Positions 6,831 to 18,695 are shown, counted from the first letter of the stretch. The stretch is 37,098 bases of DNA from CAYOXX01 sp964408025 (GCA_964408025.1 CAYOXX010000025.1:1-37098), one strand, 5' to 3'. Notes: generated from the letters alone by a model not told the origin. Translations and numbers: made by a program.

Positions 6831-8066
6831 ATGGAAACGGCTGACGTGGTGAGTGAAGCGGAAATGAAGCCGACGGAGCGCAAGCTCTGGGTTTGGCAGC
6901 AGAGACCTGCCAAGAGCGCGCGCAGAAGGATTGTTGACCTGATCAAGCGGCTGATCATCCTCGGCATCGGCTTCGGCATCTTCGTGGGCTGCATAGCGGT
7001 CTTCCCCTTCGTTGACTCCCTGCTGGGAGAGCTGCTCTGGGGGCTCGTCGCCGCCAGCGTCAAGGCGGCGCTGCTGCTGCTGGTCGTCTTCACCGCCGTG
7101 GCCTACTTGACGCTGGCCGAGCGGCGCTTCGCCGGCATGATCCAGCGCCGTCTGGGTCCCAACCGCGTCGGCTGGTTCGGCTTTCTGCAGCCGGTGGCCG
7201 ACGGCATCAAGTTCTTCTTCAAGGAAGACCTGGTGCAGGACAACGTACACAAGCCGCTCTTCGTACTCGCCCCGGCGATCATCTTCATCCCGGCGCTTGC
7301 GGTGTTCAGCGTCATTCCGTTCGGCCCGCCCGATGCCGGGACCGGCATGCAGCACTACCAGCTCGCCTCGGTCAACATCGGCATCCTGCTGATCTTCGCG
7401 CTCTCCAGCCTCGGCGTCTACGGCATCGCGCTGGGCGGCTGGGCCAGCTTCAGCAAGTGGAGTCTCTTCGGCGGCCTGCGGGCCGGCGCCCAGATGATCA
7501 GCTACGAGATCGCGCTGGGGATGAGCGTCATCGGCGTGCTGATCTACAGCGGCAGCTTCGACCTGACGCGGATCGTCGAGGCCCAGGGCGGCAGCTATTT
7601 AGGCTTCCTGCCGGCCTGGAACGTGCTGCCGCAGATGGCCGGCTTCGTCGTATTCCTGGTCGCCGCCTTCGCCGAGACCAACCGCCTGCCGTTCGACCTG
7701 CCAGAGGCGGAGCAGGAATTAGTGGGCGGCTACCACACCGAGTACAGCAGCATGAAGTTCGCGCTCTTCTACCTCGGCGAGTACGCCAACATGGTGGTGG
7801 CCAGCGCCCTGGTGACGCTGCTCTTCCTCGGCGGCTGGCTGGTGCCGGGGCTCGACCTGGGCGCGCTGCCGCCGCTGCTGGGCGCGCCGATCGGCATCTT
7901 CGCCTTCATGCTCAAGATGTTCATCTTACTCTTCCTCTTTATCTGGGTCCGCTGGACGCTGCCCCGCTTCCGCTACGACCAGCTGATGGCGCTGGGCTGG
8001 AAGATCCTGCTCCCGACCGCCCTGGGCAACGTGATTCTTACCGCCATCTTCGTGGCGTTGCTATAG
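6831..8066 (+). CDS. nuoH: NADH-quinone oxidoreductase subunit H (NuoH) with extended N-terminus
   Basis: The membrane subunit that anchors the hydrophilic arm and encloses the quinone channel. Seen: YLTLAERRFAGMIQRRLGPNRVG (in two parts, YLTLAERR near 96 and LGPNRVG near 112), the FAETNRLPFDLPEAEQEL loop with its conserved acidic residues, and about nine hydrophobic helices. At 411 aa it is longer than usual (about 320-350): some 70 residues, including an extra predicted helix at 45-66, precede the usual first helix. The ATG at 6831 has a poor ribosome site, and GTG 6849 or ATG 6864 are alternatives, but all of them keep the extra helix. It follows nuoG after 72 bp, the longest gap in the operon. 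Confidence 0.93.
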   Translation: METADVVSEAEMKPTERKLWVWQQRPAKSARRRIVDLIKRLIILGIGFGIFVGCIAVFPFVDSLLGELLWGLVAASVKAALLLLVVFTAVAYLTLAERRFAGMIQRRLGPNRVGWFGFLQPVADGIKFFFKEDLVQDNVHKPLFVLAPAIIFIPALAVFSVIPFGPPDAGTGMQHYQLASVNIGILLIFALSSLGVYGIALGGWASFSKWSLFGGLRAGAQMISYEIALGMSVIGVLIYSGSFDLTRIVEAQGGSYLGFLPAWNVLPQMAGFVVFLVAAFAETNRLPFDLPEAEQELVGGYHTEYSSMKFALFYLGEYANMVVASALVTLLFLGGWLVPGLDLGALPPLLGAPIGIFAFMLKMFILLFLFIWVRWTLPRFRYDQLMALGWKILLPTALGNVILTAIFVALL

Positions 8067-8078
8067 AGAGGCTTGCAA

Positions 8079-8615
8079 ATGGCGATAGGCGTCAAGAAGC
8101 TCACCAACCCGAAGATGAACTTCCTGGAGAAGCTCTACCTCTGGCCGATCTTCAAGGGGCTGTGGGTGACGCTGCGCTACTTCTTCGCCCGCAAGATCAC
8201 GGTGCAGTACCCGGAGGAGCGGGTACCGGTGCGCTGGGGCTACCGCGGCCTGCACCGGCTGAACAAGGACTACCGCGGCAACGTCAAGTGCGTCGCCTGC
8301 TTCATGTGCGCCACCGCTTGCCCGTCCGAATGCATCGAGATCGAGGCGGGCGCGGCGCCGTTCGGGGACTACCGGGAGAAGTACCCGGTTAAGTTCCAGA
8401 TCGACGAGCTGGAGTGCATCTTCTGCGGCATGTGCGAGGAGGCCTGCCCCGAGGCGGCGATCCAGCTGACGCCGGTCTACGAGTTGAGCGAGCACAAGCG
8501 GGCCAGCTTCATCCTGCAGAAGGAAGACCTTCTGAGCGTGCACGAGTACTGGATTCTGCCGCGCTACTCGAAGGTGCGCCCGCCCCGGCGCACGATGGAG
8601 AGATTAGAGGGCTGA
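8079..8615 (+). CDS. nuoI: NADH-quinone oxidoreductase subunit I (NuoI), 2x 4Fe-4S ferredoxin
   Basis: A peripheral subunit that carries 4Fe-4S clusters N6a and N6b and relays electrons from NuoG to N2 in NuoB. Seen: 178 aa with two CX2CX2CX3CP motifs, Cys71/74/77/81 (CVACFMCATACP) and Cys113/116/119/123 (CIFCGMCEEACP), which pair crosswise in the family. An amphipathic N-terminal segment (about 15-38) would lie along the membrane. The ATG at 8079 is preferred over the TTG at 8073 because GAGAGG sits six bases upstream. Confidence 0.96.
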   Translation: MAIGVKKLTNPKMNFLEKLYLWPIFKGLWVTLRYFFARKITVQYPEERVPVRWGYRGLHRLNKDYRGNVKCVACFMCATACPSECIEIEAGAAPFGDYREKYPVKFQIDELECIFCGMCEEACPEAAIQLTPVYELSEHKRASFILQKEDLLSVHEYWILPRYSKVRPPRRTMERLEG

Positions 8616-8617
8616 TC

Positions 8618-8650
8618 GCGACGGGCGGGAGGCTGCAGAGCCTCCGTCGC
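8618..8650 (+). other. Intercistronic stem-loop between nuoI and nuoJ
   Basis: Two nested perfect stems are visible: GCGAC (8618-8622) with GTCGC (8646-8650), and inside them GGAGGC (8628-8633) with GCCTCC (8640-8645) around a 6-nt loop, leaving a 5-nt bulge on the 5' side. There is no U-tract, so it is not a standard terminator. It lies in the 54-bp gap ahead of nuoJ and may affect mRNA stability or the output ratio of hydrophilic and membrane subunits (inference). Confidence 0.5.
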
Positions 8651-8669
8651 CCGAGGGAGTGCTTAGGGC

Positions 8670-9212
8670 ATGTGGGAAGCGATTTTCTTCTACGCCATAG
8701 CCGCCGTGGCGGTGGCCTCGGCGCTGCTGATGGTGCTGATGAAGAACCCGGTGGTCAGCGCCGTCTACCTTGTGATTACCTTCTTCTGCGTCGCCGCCTT
8801 CTTCGTGATGCTCAACGCGCAACTGCTGGCGGCGCTGCAGGTGATCGTCTACGCCGGCGCCATAATGGTACTCTTCCTCTTCGTGATCATGCTGCTCAAC
8901 CTCAACCGCACCGCCTTCACAAGCTACAAGCTCTTCTTCACCAAGCTCTTCGCGTTGCTGCTGGTCGCCGTCATCCTCTGGACCGTCGGCGGCTTCCTCG
9001 CCCGCCCGGCCGCCGAGCAGGCTGAGGGGGCTGCCCGGGGGCCCGGGCCGGTGGCCGACTACGTCTACCGCTTCGACCCCGAGAGCGAGGCGGACACGGT
9101 GGCCTTCGCCGACATGCTCTTTACCCGCTACCTCTACCCGTTCGAAATCATCTCGATTCTGCTCCTGGCCGCCATCGTAGGCGCAGTGCTGCTGACCAAA
9201 AGGAAGGTGTGA
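8670..9212 (+). CDS. nuoJ: NADH-quinone oxidoreductase subunit J (NuoJ)
   Basis: A membrane subunit near the quinone module; its third helix carries a pi-bulge thought to switch during proton pumping. Seen: 180 aa with five hydrophobic segments. The conserved stretch LQVIVYAGAIMVLFLFVIMLL lies near 56-76 (VIVYAGAIMVLF is the family signature). A hydrophilic loop (about 112-145) precedes the last helix. It follows the stem-loop above, and its stop is one base from nuoK. Confidence 0.93.
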   Translation: MWEAIFFYAIAAVAVASALLMVLMKNPVVSAVYLVITFFCVAAFFVMLNAQLLAALQVIVYAGAIMVLFLFVIMLLNLNRTAFTSYKLFFTKLFALLLVAVILWTVGGFLARPAAEQAEGAARGPGPVADYVYRFDPESEADTVAFADMLFTRYLYPFEIISILLLAAIVGAVLLTKRKV

Positions 9213-9213
9213 G

Positions 9214-9519
9214 ATGAGCATCGGCCTCGACCACTACCTGATACTCGGCGCGGTGCTCTTCTGTATCGGCGTGCTCGGCGTCATCCTGCGCCGCAACGCC
9301 ATCGTGATCTTCATGAGCGTCGAGCTGATGCTCAACGCCGTCAACCTGACATTCGTCGCCTTCGCCCACCACATGCAGTCGGTCGAGGGCCAGATATTCG
9401 TATTCTTCGTCATGAGCGTGGCCGCCGCCGAGGTCGCCGTCGGCCTGGCGATCATCGTCGCCCTGCACCGGACGAAGGGGACGATCAACATCGACGAAGC
9501 GAATACCTTGCGGGGCTAG
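9214..9519 (+). CDS. nuoK: NADH-quinone oxidoreductase subunit K (NuoK)
   Basis: A small subunit related to MrpC, 101 aa with three helices. Seen: the conserved glutamates in MSVELMLNAVNL (about residue 33) and in AAAEVAVGLAIIVAL (about 69), which form the proton path in the family. AAAAE-type packing and a short C-terminal tail are normal. A ribosome site, AAGGAAGG, lies just upstream inside nuoJ. The next gene, nuoL, follows after 21 bp. Confidence 0.95.
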   Translation: MSIGLDHYLILGAVLFCIGVLGVILRRNAIVIFMSVELMLNAVNLTFVAFAHHMQSVEGQIFVFFVMSVAAAEVAVGLAIIVALHRTKGTINIDEANTLRG

Positions 9520-9540
9520 ACGAGGACAGAGGAAGGGGCG

Positions 9541-11514
9541 ATGGTCGATTATCTCTGGCTGATCCCGGCGCTGCCGCTGGCGGGATTCGTCGTCAACGGC
9601 CTGGTCGGCAAGCTGCTGGGCAAGCGCGCGGTCGGCATAATCGGCGTCGGCGTCGTCGGCGCCAGCCTGCTCGTGGCCTTCCTTACCTTCCTGCAGCTGC
9701 CGGCCGAGTCGACGCTGAAGGCCTATTACACCTGGATCGAGGTCGGCGACTTCGCCGTCAGCGCCCAGCTGCGCCTCGACCAGCTTTCGATAATCATGAC
9801 GCTGGTGGTCACCGGCGTCGGCTTCCTCATCCACCTCTACAGCGTCGGCTACATGCACCGCGAGGAGCCGCTCGCCTACGCCCGCTACTTCAGCTTCGTA
9901 AACCTCTTCACCTTCGCCATGCTGCTGCTGGTGCTGGCCGACAACTTCCTGGTGATGTTCGTAGGGTGGGAGGGGGTCGGCCTCTGCAGCTACCTGCTGA
10001 TCGGCTACTGGTACGAGAGGGACAGCGCCTCGGACGCCGGCAAGAAGGCGTTCATCGTCAACCGCATCGGCGACGCCGGCTTCCTGCTGGCCATCTTCGC
10101 CATCTTCGCCGTGTTCGGCACCCTCGACTTCGACACGGTGCTCGAGCCGGCCACCGCCGCCTCGGCCCAGGCCGGCACGGGGCTCGTGCCCTGGATCGCC
10201 CTGGCCCTGTTCGTCGGCGCCGTGGGCAAGAGCGCCCAGATACCGCTCTACGTCTGGCTGCCCGACGCCATGGAAGGCCCGACGCCGGTCAGCGCCCTCA
10301 TCCACGCCGCCACCATGGTCACCGCCGGCGTCTACATGGTTGTGCGCTGCAACGTGCTCTACGCGCTCTCGCCCGACGTGCTGCTCCTGATAGCCTACGT
10401 AGGCGCGCTGACGGCCATCTTCTCCGCCACCATCGGCGTCGCCCAGTTCGACATCAAGCGCGTGCTGGCCTACTCGACCGTAAGCCAGCTCGGTTACATG
10501 TTCTTCGCCTGCGGCGTCGGCGCCTACGGCGCGGCAATTTTCCACCTGATGACCCATGCTTTCTTTAAGGCAAGCCTCTTCCTCTGCTCCGGCTCCGTCT
10601 CCCACGCCCTGGGCGACGAGTTCGACATGCGCCGCATGGGCGGCCTGCGGGCGCTGCTGCCGGTCACCTACATGACGATGCTCGTCAGCACACTGGCGAT
10701 CGCCGGCATCCCCCCCTTCTCCGGCTTCTTCAGCAAGGACGCCATACTCTGGGCCGCCGTCGAGAGCGGGCAGAACGGGCTGTGGTTCCTGGGCGCGGCC
10801 GCGGCGCTGCTCACCAGCTTCTACATGTTCCGCCTAGTCTACATGACCTTCAGCGGCGACTGCCGGGCCGACGCCGCGAGTAGGAAGAGGATCCACGAGA
10901 GCCCGCCGACGATGGCGATCCCGCTTGTAGTGCTGGCGGCGCTGGCTCTGGTCGGCGGCTGGATCGGTTTTACGCCTGCCTTCCACGAGAACTTCGGGCT
11001 CCCCGACGACCAGTTCGGCAGCTTCCTCGAGCCGGTGATTCGGGCTGGCGAAGCGAGCGTGCTGGCCGCCGACCCGGACGCCACGCCGGCTGATGTGGAG
11101 CGTGAGCTGGCGACGCGCGAGCACGAGCACGACATCGCCGGCGAGTGGCTCTTCATGGGGATCAGCGTGGCGCTCGCGCTGGCCGGCTGGCTGCTGGCCC
11201 GCTGGCTCTACAAGGGCAAGCCGCCCGACCTGCTCGAGCAGCGCAGCGGCGCCCTCTTCCGGGTGCTGAACAGAAAGTACTACGTGGACGAGCTCTACGA
11301 CGTAGCTTTCGTGCAGCCGGTCGTCAGGGGCTCCGACAAGATTCTATTCGGAGTTGTCGACGCGACGCTGATCGACGGCATCGCCGTCGACGGCTCGGCG
11401 AAGACGGTGAACACATTCGGCCGCATCGCGCGCCTGTTCCAGAGCGGCTACGTGCAGACCTACTTCTTCTTCTTCCTGGCCGGCGTGCTCGTGCTTCTCT
11501 TTATTATTCTGTAG
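9541..11514 (+). CDS. nuoL: NADH-quinone oxidoreductase subunit L (NuoL), antiporter-like pump
   Basis: The distal proton-pumping subunit of the membrane arm, related to MrpA/MrpD antiporters. Seen: 657 aa; FVGWEGVGLCSYLLIGYWYE with the pump Glu near 144, GAVGKSAQIPLYVWLPDAM with the central Lys near 230, PTPVSALIHAATMVTAGVY, and DIKRVLAYSTVSQLGYMFFA. A long C-terminal part (about 560-657) with KYYVDELYDVAF and two hydrophobic ends fits the amphipathic lateral helix that runs along NuoM and NuoN. AGAGGAAGGGG precedes the ATG. The length is normal. Confidence 0.95.
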   Translation: MVDYLWLIPALPLAGFVVNGLVGKLLGKRAVGIIGVGVVGASLLVAFLTFLQLPAESTLKAYYTWIEVGDFAVSAQLRLDQLSIIMTLVVTGVGFLIHLYSVGYMHREEPLAYARYFSFVNLFTFAMLLLVLADNFLVMFVGWEGVGLCSYLLIGYWYERDSASDAGKKAFIVNRIGDAGFLLAIFAIFAVFGTLDFDTVLEPATAASAQAGTGLVPWIALALFVGAVGKSAQIPLYVWLPDAMEGPTPVSALIHAATMVTAGVYMVVRCNVLYALSPDVLLLIAYVGALTAIFSATIGVAQFDIKRVLAYSTVSQLGYMFFACGVGAYGAAIFHLMTHAFFKASLFLCSGSVSHALGDEFDMRRMGGLRALLPVTYMTMLVSTLAIAGIPPFSGFFSKDAILWAAVESGQNGLWFLGAAAALLTSFYMFRLVYMTFSGDCRADAASRKRIHESPPTMAIPLVVLAALALVGGWIGFTPAFHENFGLPDDQFGSFLEPVIRAGEASVLAADPDATPADVERELATREHEHDIAGEWLFMGISVALALAGWLLARWLYKGKPPDLLEQRSGALFRVLNRKYYVDELYDVAFVQPVVRGSDKILFGVVDATLIDGIAVDGSAKTVNTFGRIARLFQSGYVQTYFFFFLAGVLVLLFIIL

Positions 11515-11526
11515 GGGGCCGGTGAA

Positions 11527-13155
<1,629 letters not shown>

Positions 13156-14718
13156 ATGGTAGTCGTCGACCTCGCCGCCATCAGCACCGAGATCATACTC
13201 GCCGTCACCGGCCTGGTGATCCTGCTGGTCGACATGTTCGTCGAGGACAAGAAGAAGACGATGCTGGCGGTGCTGGCCCTGCTCGGTATCCTGATGGCCG
13301 GCTTCGCCACCTACCAGCAGTTCGAGTACACGGCGGGCAGGATCGCCTACGAGCCGGCGCCCGACGGCCGGTCGGTGCGCCAGAACTTCGACGGCGCCAG
13401 GTTCGCTATGGGCTACGTCGGCGACGGCTCGATCGTGGTCGACAACTTCGCCGTCGTCTTCCGCTACATCTTCCTGCTCGGCACCGCGCTGGCGGTGCTG
13501 CTGAGCATCGGCTACCTGCAGCGCGAGGGCTGCGCCAAGGGCGAATACTACGCCCTGATGCTGTTCTGCACCGTGGGCATGATGATTATGGCCAGCGCCG
13601 TCGACCTGCTGACCCTCTTCCTCGGGCTGGAGACGCTCAGCATCCCGCTATACGTGCTGGCCGGCTTCCAGCGCCGCAGGCTGAGGAGCAACGAGGCGGG
13701 CCTAAAGTACCTGCTCATGGGGGCCTTCGCCTCCGGCTTCCTGCTCTACGGCATCGCCTTCATCTACGGCGCCACCGGCACCGTGCGGCTGCGCTTCATC
13801 GCCCGCCACCTGGGCGAGCTCGCCGCCGCGGGCTCCGCAACCGCCGAGCCTTACCTTCTCCTGGGCCTGACGCTGCTGCTGGTCGGCTTCCTATTCAAGG
13901 TCGCGGCGGTGCCGTTCCACATGTGGACCCCCGACGTCTACGAGGGCGCGCCCACGGCCGTCACCGCCTACATGAGCGTGGCCGTCAAGGCGGCCGCCTT
14001 CGCCGGGCTCCTGCGCGTGGGGCTGACGCTGGTGCCGTTCGAGGCGCTCATGGAGATGATCGAGCCGGCGCTGTGGTGGGTGGCGGTGCTGACGATGTCC
14101 TTCGGCAACCTGCTCGCCGTGGTGCAGGAGAACGTCAAGCGCATGCTTGCCTACTCCTCGATCGCCCACGCCGGCTACCTGCTCGTCGGCGTCCTGGCCG
14201 CCATGCGACTGGGCACCACGCAGATGGCGATGGCGGGCATCCTCTACTACCTGATCGCCTACACGCTGATGAACGTCGGCGCCTTCGCCGTGGTGCTGCT
14301 GGTGGCGCGCAAGGACGACCGCTACGAGAAGGTCTCCGACTTCGCCGGGCTGGCCAGGCGACACCCCGCCTTGGCGGCGGGCATGACGCTGTTCATGATT
14401 TCGCTGGCCGGCGTGCCGCCGACGGCCGGCTTCTTCGGCAAGTTCTACGTCTTCGGCGCCGCCGTCAGGGCCGACCTGATACCGCTGGTGGTGATCGCAG
14501 CCGTCAACAGCCTCGTGAGCGTCTACTACTACCTGCGCCCGGTGATGGCCATGTACTTCAAGCCCTCGCCGGAGGACGAGGAGTCCAGGGGTCCTATCGT
14601 CATCCCCTACGCGGCCGAATTCACACTCTACTTCACCGCCACGGCGGTGCTGCTCATAGGCATCGTGCCCAACAGGATCATACCGCTGGTCAACGCAATC
14701 ATTTCGTTCAGCTTCTGA
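13156..14718 (+). CDS. nuoN: NADH-quinone oxidoreductase subunit N (NuoN), antiporter-like pump
   Basis: The antiporter-like pump nearest the quinone module and the last gene of the operon. Seen: 520 aa; LFLGLETLSIPLYVLAGF with the Glu near 160, GFLFKVAAVPFHMWTPDVYEGAPT (Lys near 250), NVKRMLAYSSIAHAGYLLVG, and FMISLAGVPPTAGFFGKFYVF near the C-terminus. These are the usual NuoN features and the length is normal. GGAGGGGAACGCTAA upstream gives a good ribosome site at the end of nuoM. Confidence 0.95.
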   Translation: MVVVDLAAISTEIILAVTGLVILLVDMFVEDKKKTMLAVLALLGILMAGFATYQQFEYTAGRIAYEPAPDGRSVRQNFDGARFAMGYVGDGSIVVDNFAVVFRYIFLLGTALAVLLSIGYLQREGCAKGEYYALMLFCTVGMMIMASAVDLLTLFLGLETLSIPLYVLAGFQRRRLRSNEAGLKYLLMGAFASGFLLYGIAFIYGATGTVRLRFIARHLGELAAAGSATAEPYLLLGLTLLLVGFLFKVAAVPFHMWTPDVYEGAPTAVTAYMSVAVKAAAFAGLLRVGLTLVPFEALMEMIEPALWWVAVLTMSFGNLLAVVQENVKRMLAYSSIAHAGYLLVGVLAAMRLGTTQMAMAGILYYLIAYTLMNVGAFAVVLLVARKDDRYEKVSDFAGLARRHPALAAGMTLFMISLAGVPPTAGFFGKFYVFGAAVRADLIPLVVIAAVNSLVSVYYYLRPVMAMYFKPSPEDEESRGPIVIPYAAEFTLYFTATAVLLIGIVPNRIIPLVNAIISFSF

Positions 14719-15020
14719 AACATTCGGGGGGAATGGGGAGGCACGTGCGGCGTCCCGGTCGGCAGGCCGGGGCGCCGCCGGCTCTTTCGCCTTCGACGAA
14801 GCGGCGGCAGATACCTCAGCTCAATTGCCTTCCCGAAGGCCAGGACTGTCTAGCAACACTTTCCACGGCGGGTTATTGAGGCTGATTCACGGGCGCTCGG
14901 CGTCGCGGCCTCGTGATTTAGAGCACATACCTTTTCGTTGCAGTTAATAAACTGACAGCGGTGCGTGTGTCTCCGCAAACGGAAGTGGTCCTGTAGACGG
15001 GGGAGAAGACCAGCTAACTG
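14719..15020 (+). other. Intergenic region after nuoN with stem-loops
   Basis: This 302-bp gap has no supported gene. It holds two hairpin candidates that may end the nuo transcript: GCCGCC/GGCGGC (14774-14808) with a CTTCGACGAAG core, and TCACGGGC pairing with GCC-T-CGTGA (14887-14916) followed by TTTA. Neither has a proper U-tract. The end of the gap may carry the promoter of the PAS gene, but no clear -35/-10 pair stands out. Confidence 0.4.
14887..14919 (+). terminator. Weak terminator candidate downstream of nuoN
   Basis: TCACGGGC (14887-14894) can pair with GCCTCGTGA (14908-14916) with one bulged T, followed by TTT. It is the only hairpin after nuoN with any T-run, 168 bp past the stop. 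Rho-dependent ending is equally possible. Confidence 0.25.
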
Positions 15021-15767
15021 GTGAGCTCAGCTGTGTTTTTAAAGCGCTCGAACAACAGGCAACTCGACAGCGACGCAGCCGGCGCCGGTGCTGCTGGGTG
15101 CGCCGATGAATCAAGCGAAAACAATCGGAACCGTCCGGAAGGGAAGCCGCAGATTATGATGCTGTCCGACCTCAGCAGGATATTAGAGAGTTACCTGTCT
15201 TACGATTTCGATGTGGATAAGCCCTACCCCTCTGTCGGCGCAGAGATGGAGCGGCCGGAGAAGCCGGTATCAAAGACAACCCCAAGGGCAGGCATTGGCT
15301 TGAGTTTGCCCGATCAGCTAGCGTACGATCGCGTCGCCGAGCACCCGGATAAAGAAAGCGAGGTGCTAAGAACGGAATCTCTTCTGCTGAAAAGGCAACT
15401 GGAGATCAAAGATCGATATGCTATGCTGCGGAGACAAAGATTCTATCGCACTTTTTTCCAAGGATTCGATGAGGCACTACTTTTTGTCAAGCCGGACACG
15501 CTGCAGATTGTAGAAGCGAACGAAGCCGCTTCACGGCTTCTGGGGAGAAGGAGCAATCAACTCAAGGATACTACCTTGAGGGCTCTGGTTGCGCAGGAAT
15601 TCCGTCCTGTTCTGGACACCTACATCATCAGGCTGCTGTTCGACGATCTTTCGCCGACGGAGCTGAATCTTGTGATGCCTGAAATAGGCACAAAATCTGT
15701 GTCTATGAAGGGAGCCATAGTTAAGCACAACAGTCACATGATCGGCATTCTTCTGCAATTGTCGTAA
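15021..15767 (+). CDS. PAS-domain protein with no output domain
   Basis: Seen: 248 aa, soluble. The C-terminal half (about 140-248) is a PAS fold: FFQGFDEALLFVKPDTLQIV, then EANEAASRLLGR, and closing strands GTKSVSMKGAIVKHNSHMIGILLQL. The first 45 residues are low-complexity (Ser, Asn, Ala, Gly) and the middle is polar. No kinase, cyclase, methyl-accepting or DNA-binding domain is present, so it would act through a partner. The start is uncertain: GTG 15021 has a purine run 16 bases away, and ATG 15156 (MMLSDLSR) with GGAAGGGAAG upstream is a good alternative. It converges on the response regulator gene at 15909, a possible partner (inference). Confidence 0.65.
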   Translation: MSSAVFLKRSNNRQLDSDAAGAGAAGCADESSENNRNRPEGKPQIMMLSDLSRILESYLSYDFDVDKPYPSVGAEMERPEKPVSKTTPRAGIGLSLPDQLAYDRVAEHPDKESEVLRTESLLLKRQLEIKDRYAMLRRQRFYRTFFQGFDEALLFVKPDTLQIVEANEAASRLLGRRSNQLKDTTLRALVAQEFRPVLDTYIIRLLFDDLSPTELNLVMPEIGTKSVSMKGAIVKHNSHMIGILLQLS

Positions 15768-15786
15768 GCCCTGTTTTAGGAACACC

Positions 15787-15810
15787 AAGTCGGCCGCTAT
15801 CGCCCGGCTT
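15787..15810. terminator. Bidirectional terminator candidate between PAS gene and response regulator
   Basis: AAGTCGG (15787-15793) pairs with CCGGCTT (15804-15810), using one G-U pair, around a 10-nt loop. It sits between two convergent stops (15767 and 15909). The flanking T-runs are short, so confidence is low. Confidence 0.3.
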
Positions 15811-15908
15811 TCACATTTCGATTCAGACGTCACTGCGCCCAGGCTGAGAAGACGACGCTGGAGTCTCTGCTCGCTATGATCGCCGAGTCGCTCGGTAACT
15901 GTTGAGCG

Positions 15909-17272
<1,364 letters not shown>

Positions 17273-17276
<4 letters not shown>

Positions 17277-18634
17277 CGGGTCTCCAGATTCTTGATAGTC
17301 TCGTCGTGGTGCGGTTCTTCTTCCGCTACCGGAAGCTCGACGGCGAAGCAGGTCCCCTCGGAACCGCTGCGCAGAAGCTCGACGGTGCCGCCGTGGGCGC
17401 TGGCGATGCTGAAGCAGAGAGCCAGCCCCAGCCCGGTGCCGCCGTCCTTGGTAGTGAAGAAGGGCTCGAAGATCCGATCCGCCACCTCGGGCGGAATGCC
17501 GGGCCCGCTGTCTTCGACCTCGATGAGCGCGCCGCTGCCCCGGCGCTCTGCCCGCACCCTCAGCTTTCCCCCCCGGGGCATCGCCTCGACGGCGTTGAGC
17601 AGAAGATTGAGGAAGAGCTGTTTTAGTTTATCTTCGTTACCGGCCACCTTGGCGCCTTTAAGGTCGAATGACGCTGCCATCTCGACGCCGCCGGCCTGCG
17701 CCTGCGCTTCCACCAGTTGCAGCGTGCGCCGCACCTGGGCCTCGAGATCGACGGGCGCGAAGACCTCGGAGTCGATCCTGCCCAGGGAGAGAAGCTCCTC
17801 GATCCGCTTGTTGATCCTGTCGATCTCCTCTACCATCCCTTCGGCTAGTTCGCCGGCGTCTGAAGTGCCGCTCGAAGTCTCCGAGAGGTGCTCGGCCGCC
17901 GAGCGGATGAAGGTCAGCGGATTGCGGATCTCGTGTGCGATGCCGGCGGCGACCTTGCCCAGGGTGGCGAGGTTCTCCGCGCGCTGTTGCCGCTCGCGCA
18001 GGCGCCGCTCCTCCTCGTCGAGAACAACCTTCCTGATAAGGATGGCGGCGCAGGCGCCGTAGAGTGTCAGGAACTGCTCGCTGCGCCGCTCGCGCACCTT
18101 CAGCATTCCTCCGAGAAGAAGCAGGCCTACTAATTTCTCGCCGTCCAGGAAGGGAATAAGCAGACCCGGCGCGAGCCGCCGCAGGACCTCTCGCATACCT
18201 TCAGTCGAGGCCATCGCTTCCGCCTTAGGCTCCAGGAACATCGGCGTGCCGTTGTTGCGCACCCAGTCGAAGAACTGATCCTGTCCGCCATCGCGCAATC
18301 TCCCGGCAACGGTCGAAATCCGCTCGCCCTCCTCGCCCGCTGGGCGGAAATTCCCCTGCCCATCCCCCAGCCAGACGATCCACTCCTCGAAACCGTTGAG
18401 CTCCGCCGCGCGTTTGCCGAGAGCCCGGACCAGCGATTCCAGGTTTTTCTCCAGGACGCAGGAGGCGATCGTATCGGACACGAGGAGTTGCTCTATGCGG
18501 CTCTCCCGCCGGGATAGCCGACGACGACGAAAGCTGGTGCGGCGCCACCTGTCGCTCAGCAGGATTGCTATCAGGGCCAGAAAGATAAATCCGTGGACCA
18601 CCGCCAGGATGGCTATTGCAATAGAGCTTTCCAT
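17273..18634 (-). CDS. Sensor histidine kinase with GAF domain
   Basis: The cognate kinase of the response regulator. Seen: 453 aa; one N-terminal membrane helix (about 4-27) followed by Arg-rich residues, a GAF-like sensor region (about 50-200), then HisKA with the phosphorylated His234 in GIAHEIRNPLTF, and an HATPase domain with N-box LFLNLLLNAVEAM (Asn347), G1 DSGPGI (375-380) and G2 GTGLGL (399-404). With almost nothing outside the membrane, it should sense a cytoplasmic or membrane-borne signal. It overlaps the regulator by 4 bp. Inverted repeats (18642-18695) lie just upstream and may separate its expression from that of the transporter genes. Confidence 0.93.
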
Positions 18635-18641
18635 AACAACA

Positions 18642-18695
18642 GAATACCGCCCTCAAAGTTGGTATTCCATACCTGATCTACTCATCCGATCAGGT
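18642..18695 (-). promoter_or_regulatory. Cluster of inverted repeats between ATPase and kinase genes
   Basis: Three dyads lie in this 107-bp gap: GAATACC (18642-18648) with GGTATTC (18661-18667); GGTAT with ATACC nearby (18661-18673); and ACCTGATC (18671-18678) with GATCAGGT (18688-18695), the last with perfect 8-bp arms and a 9-nt spacer. The leftmost one sits 8 bp before the kinase start. They may be an operator for a separate kinase/regulator promoter or hairpins that set mRNA levels. A GGGGG/CCCCC stem closer to the ATPase stop (about 18714-18733) lacks a T-tract. Confidence 0.4.

Noticed and set aside
6803..6844. Possible 13-codon leader ORF (GTG after AGAGGAG) overlapping the nuoH start
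   Set aside because: Too short to separate from chance; recorded only because the purine run upstream fits it better than the nuoH ATG.
14941..14954. CAGTT-AATA-AACTG palindrome upstream of the PAS gene
   Set aside because: Short arms in AT-rich sequence; could be chance and has no second copy nearby.
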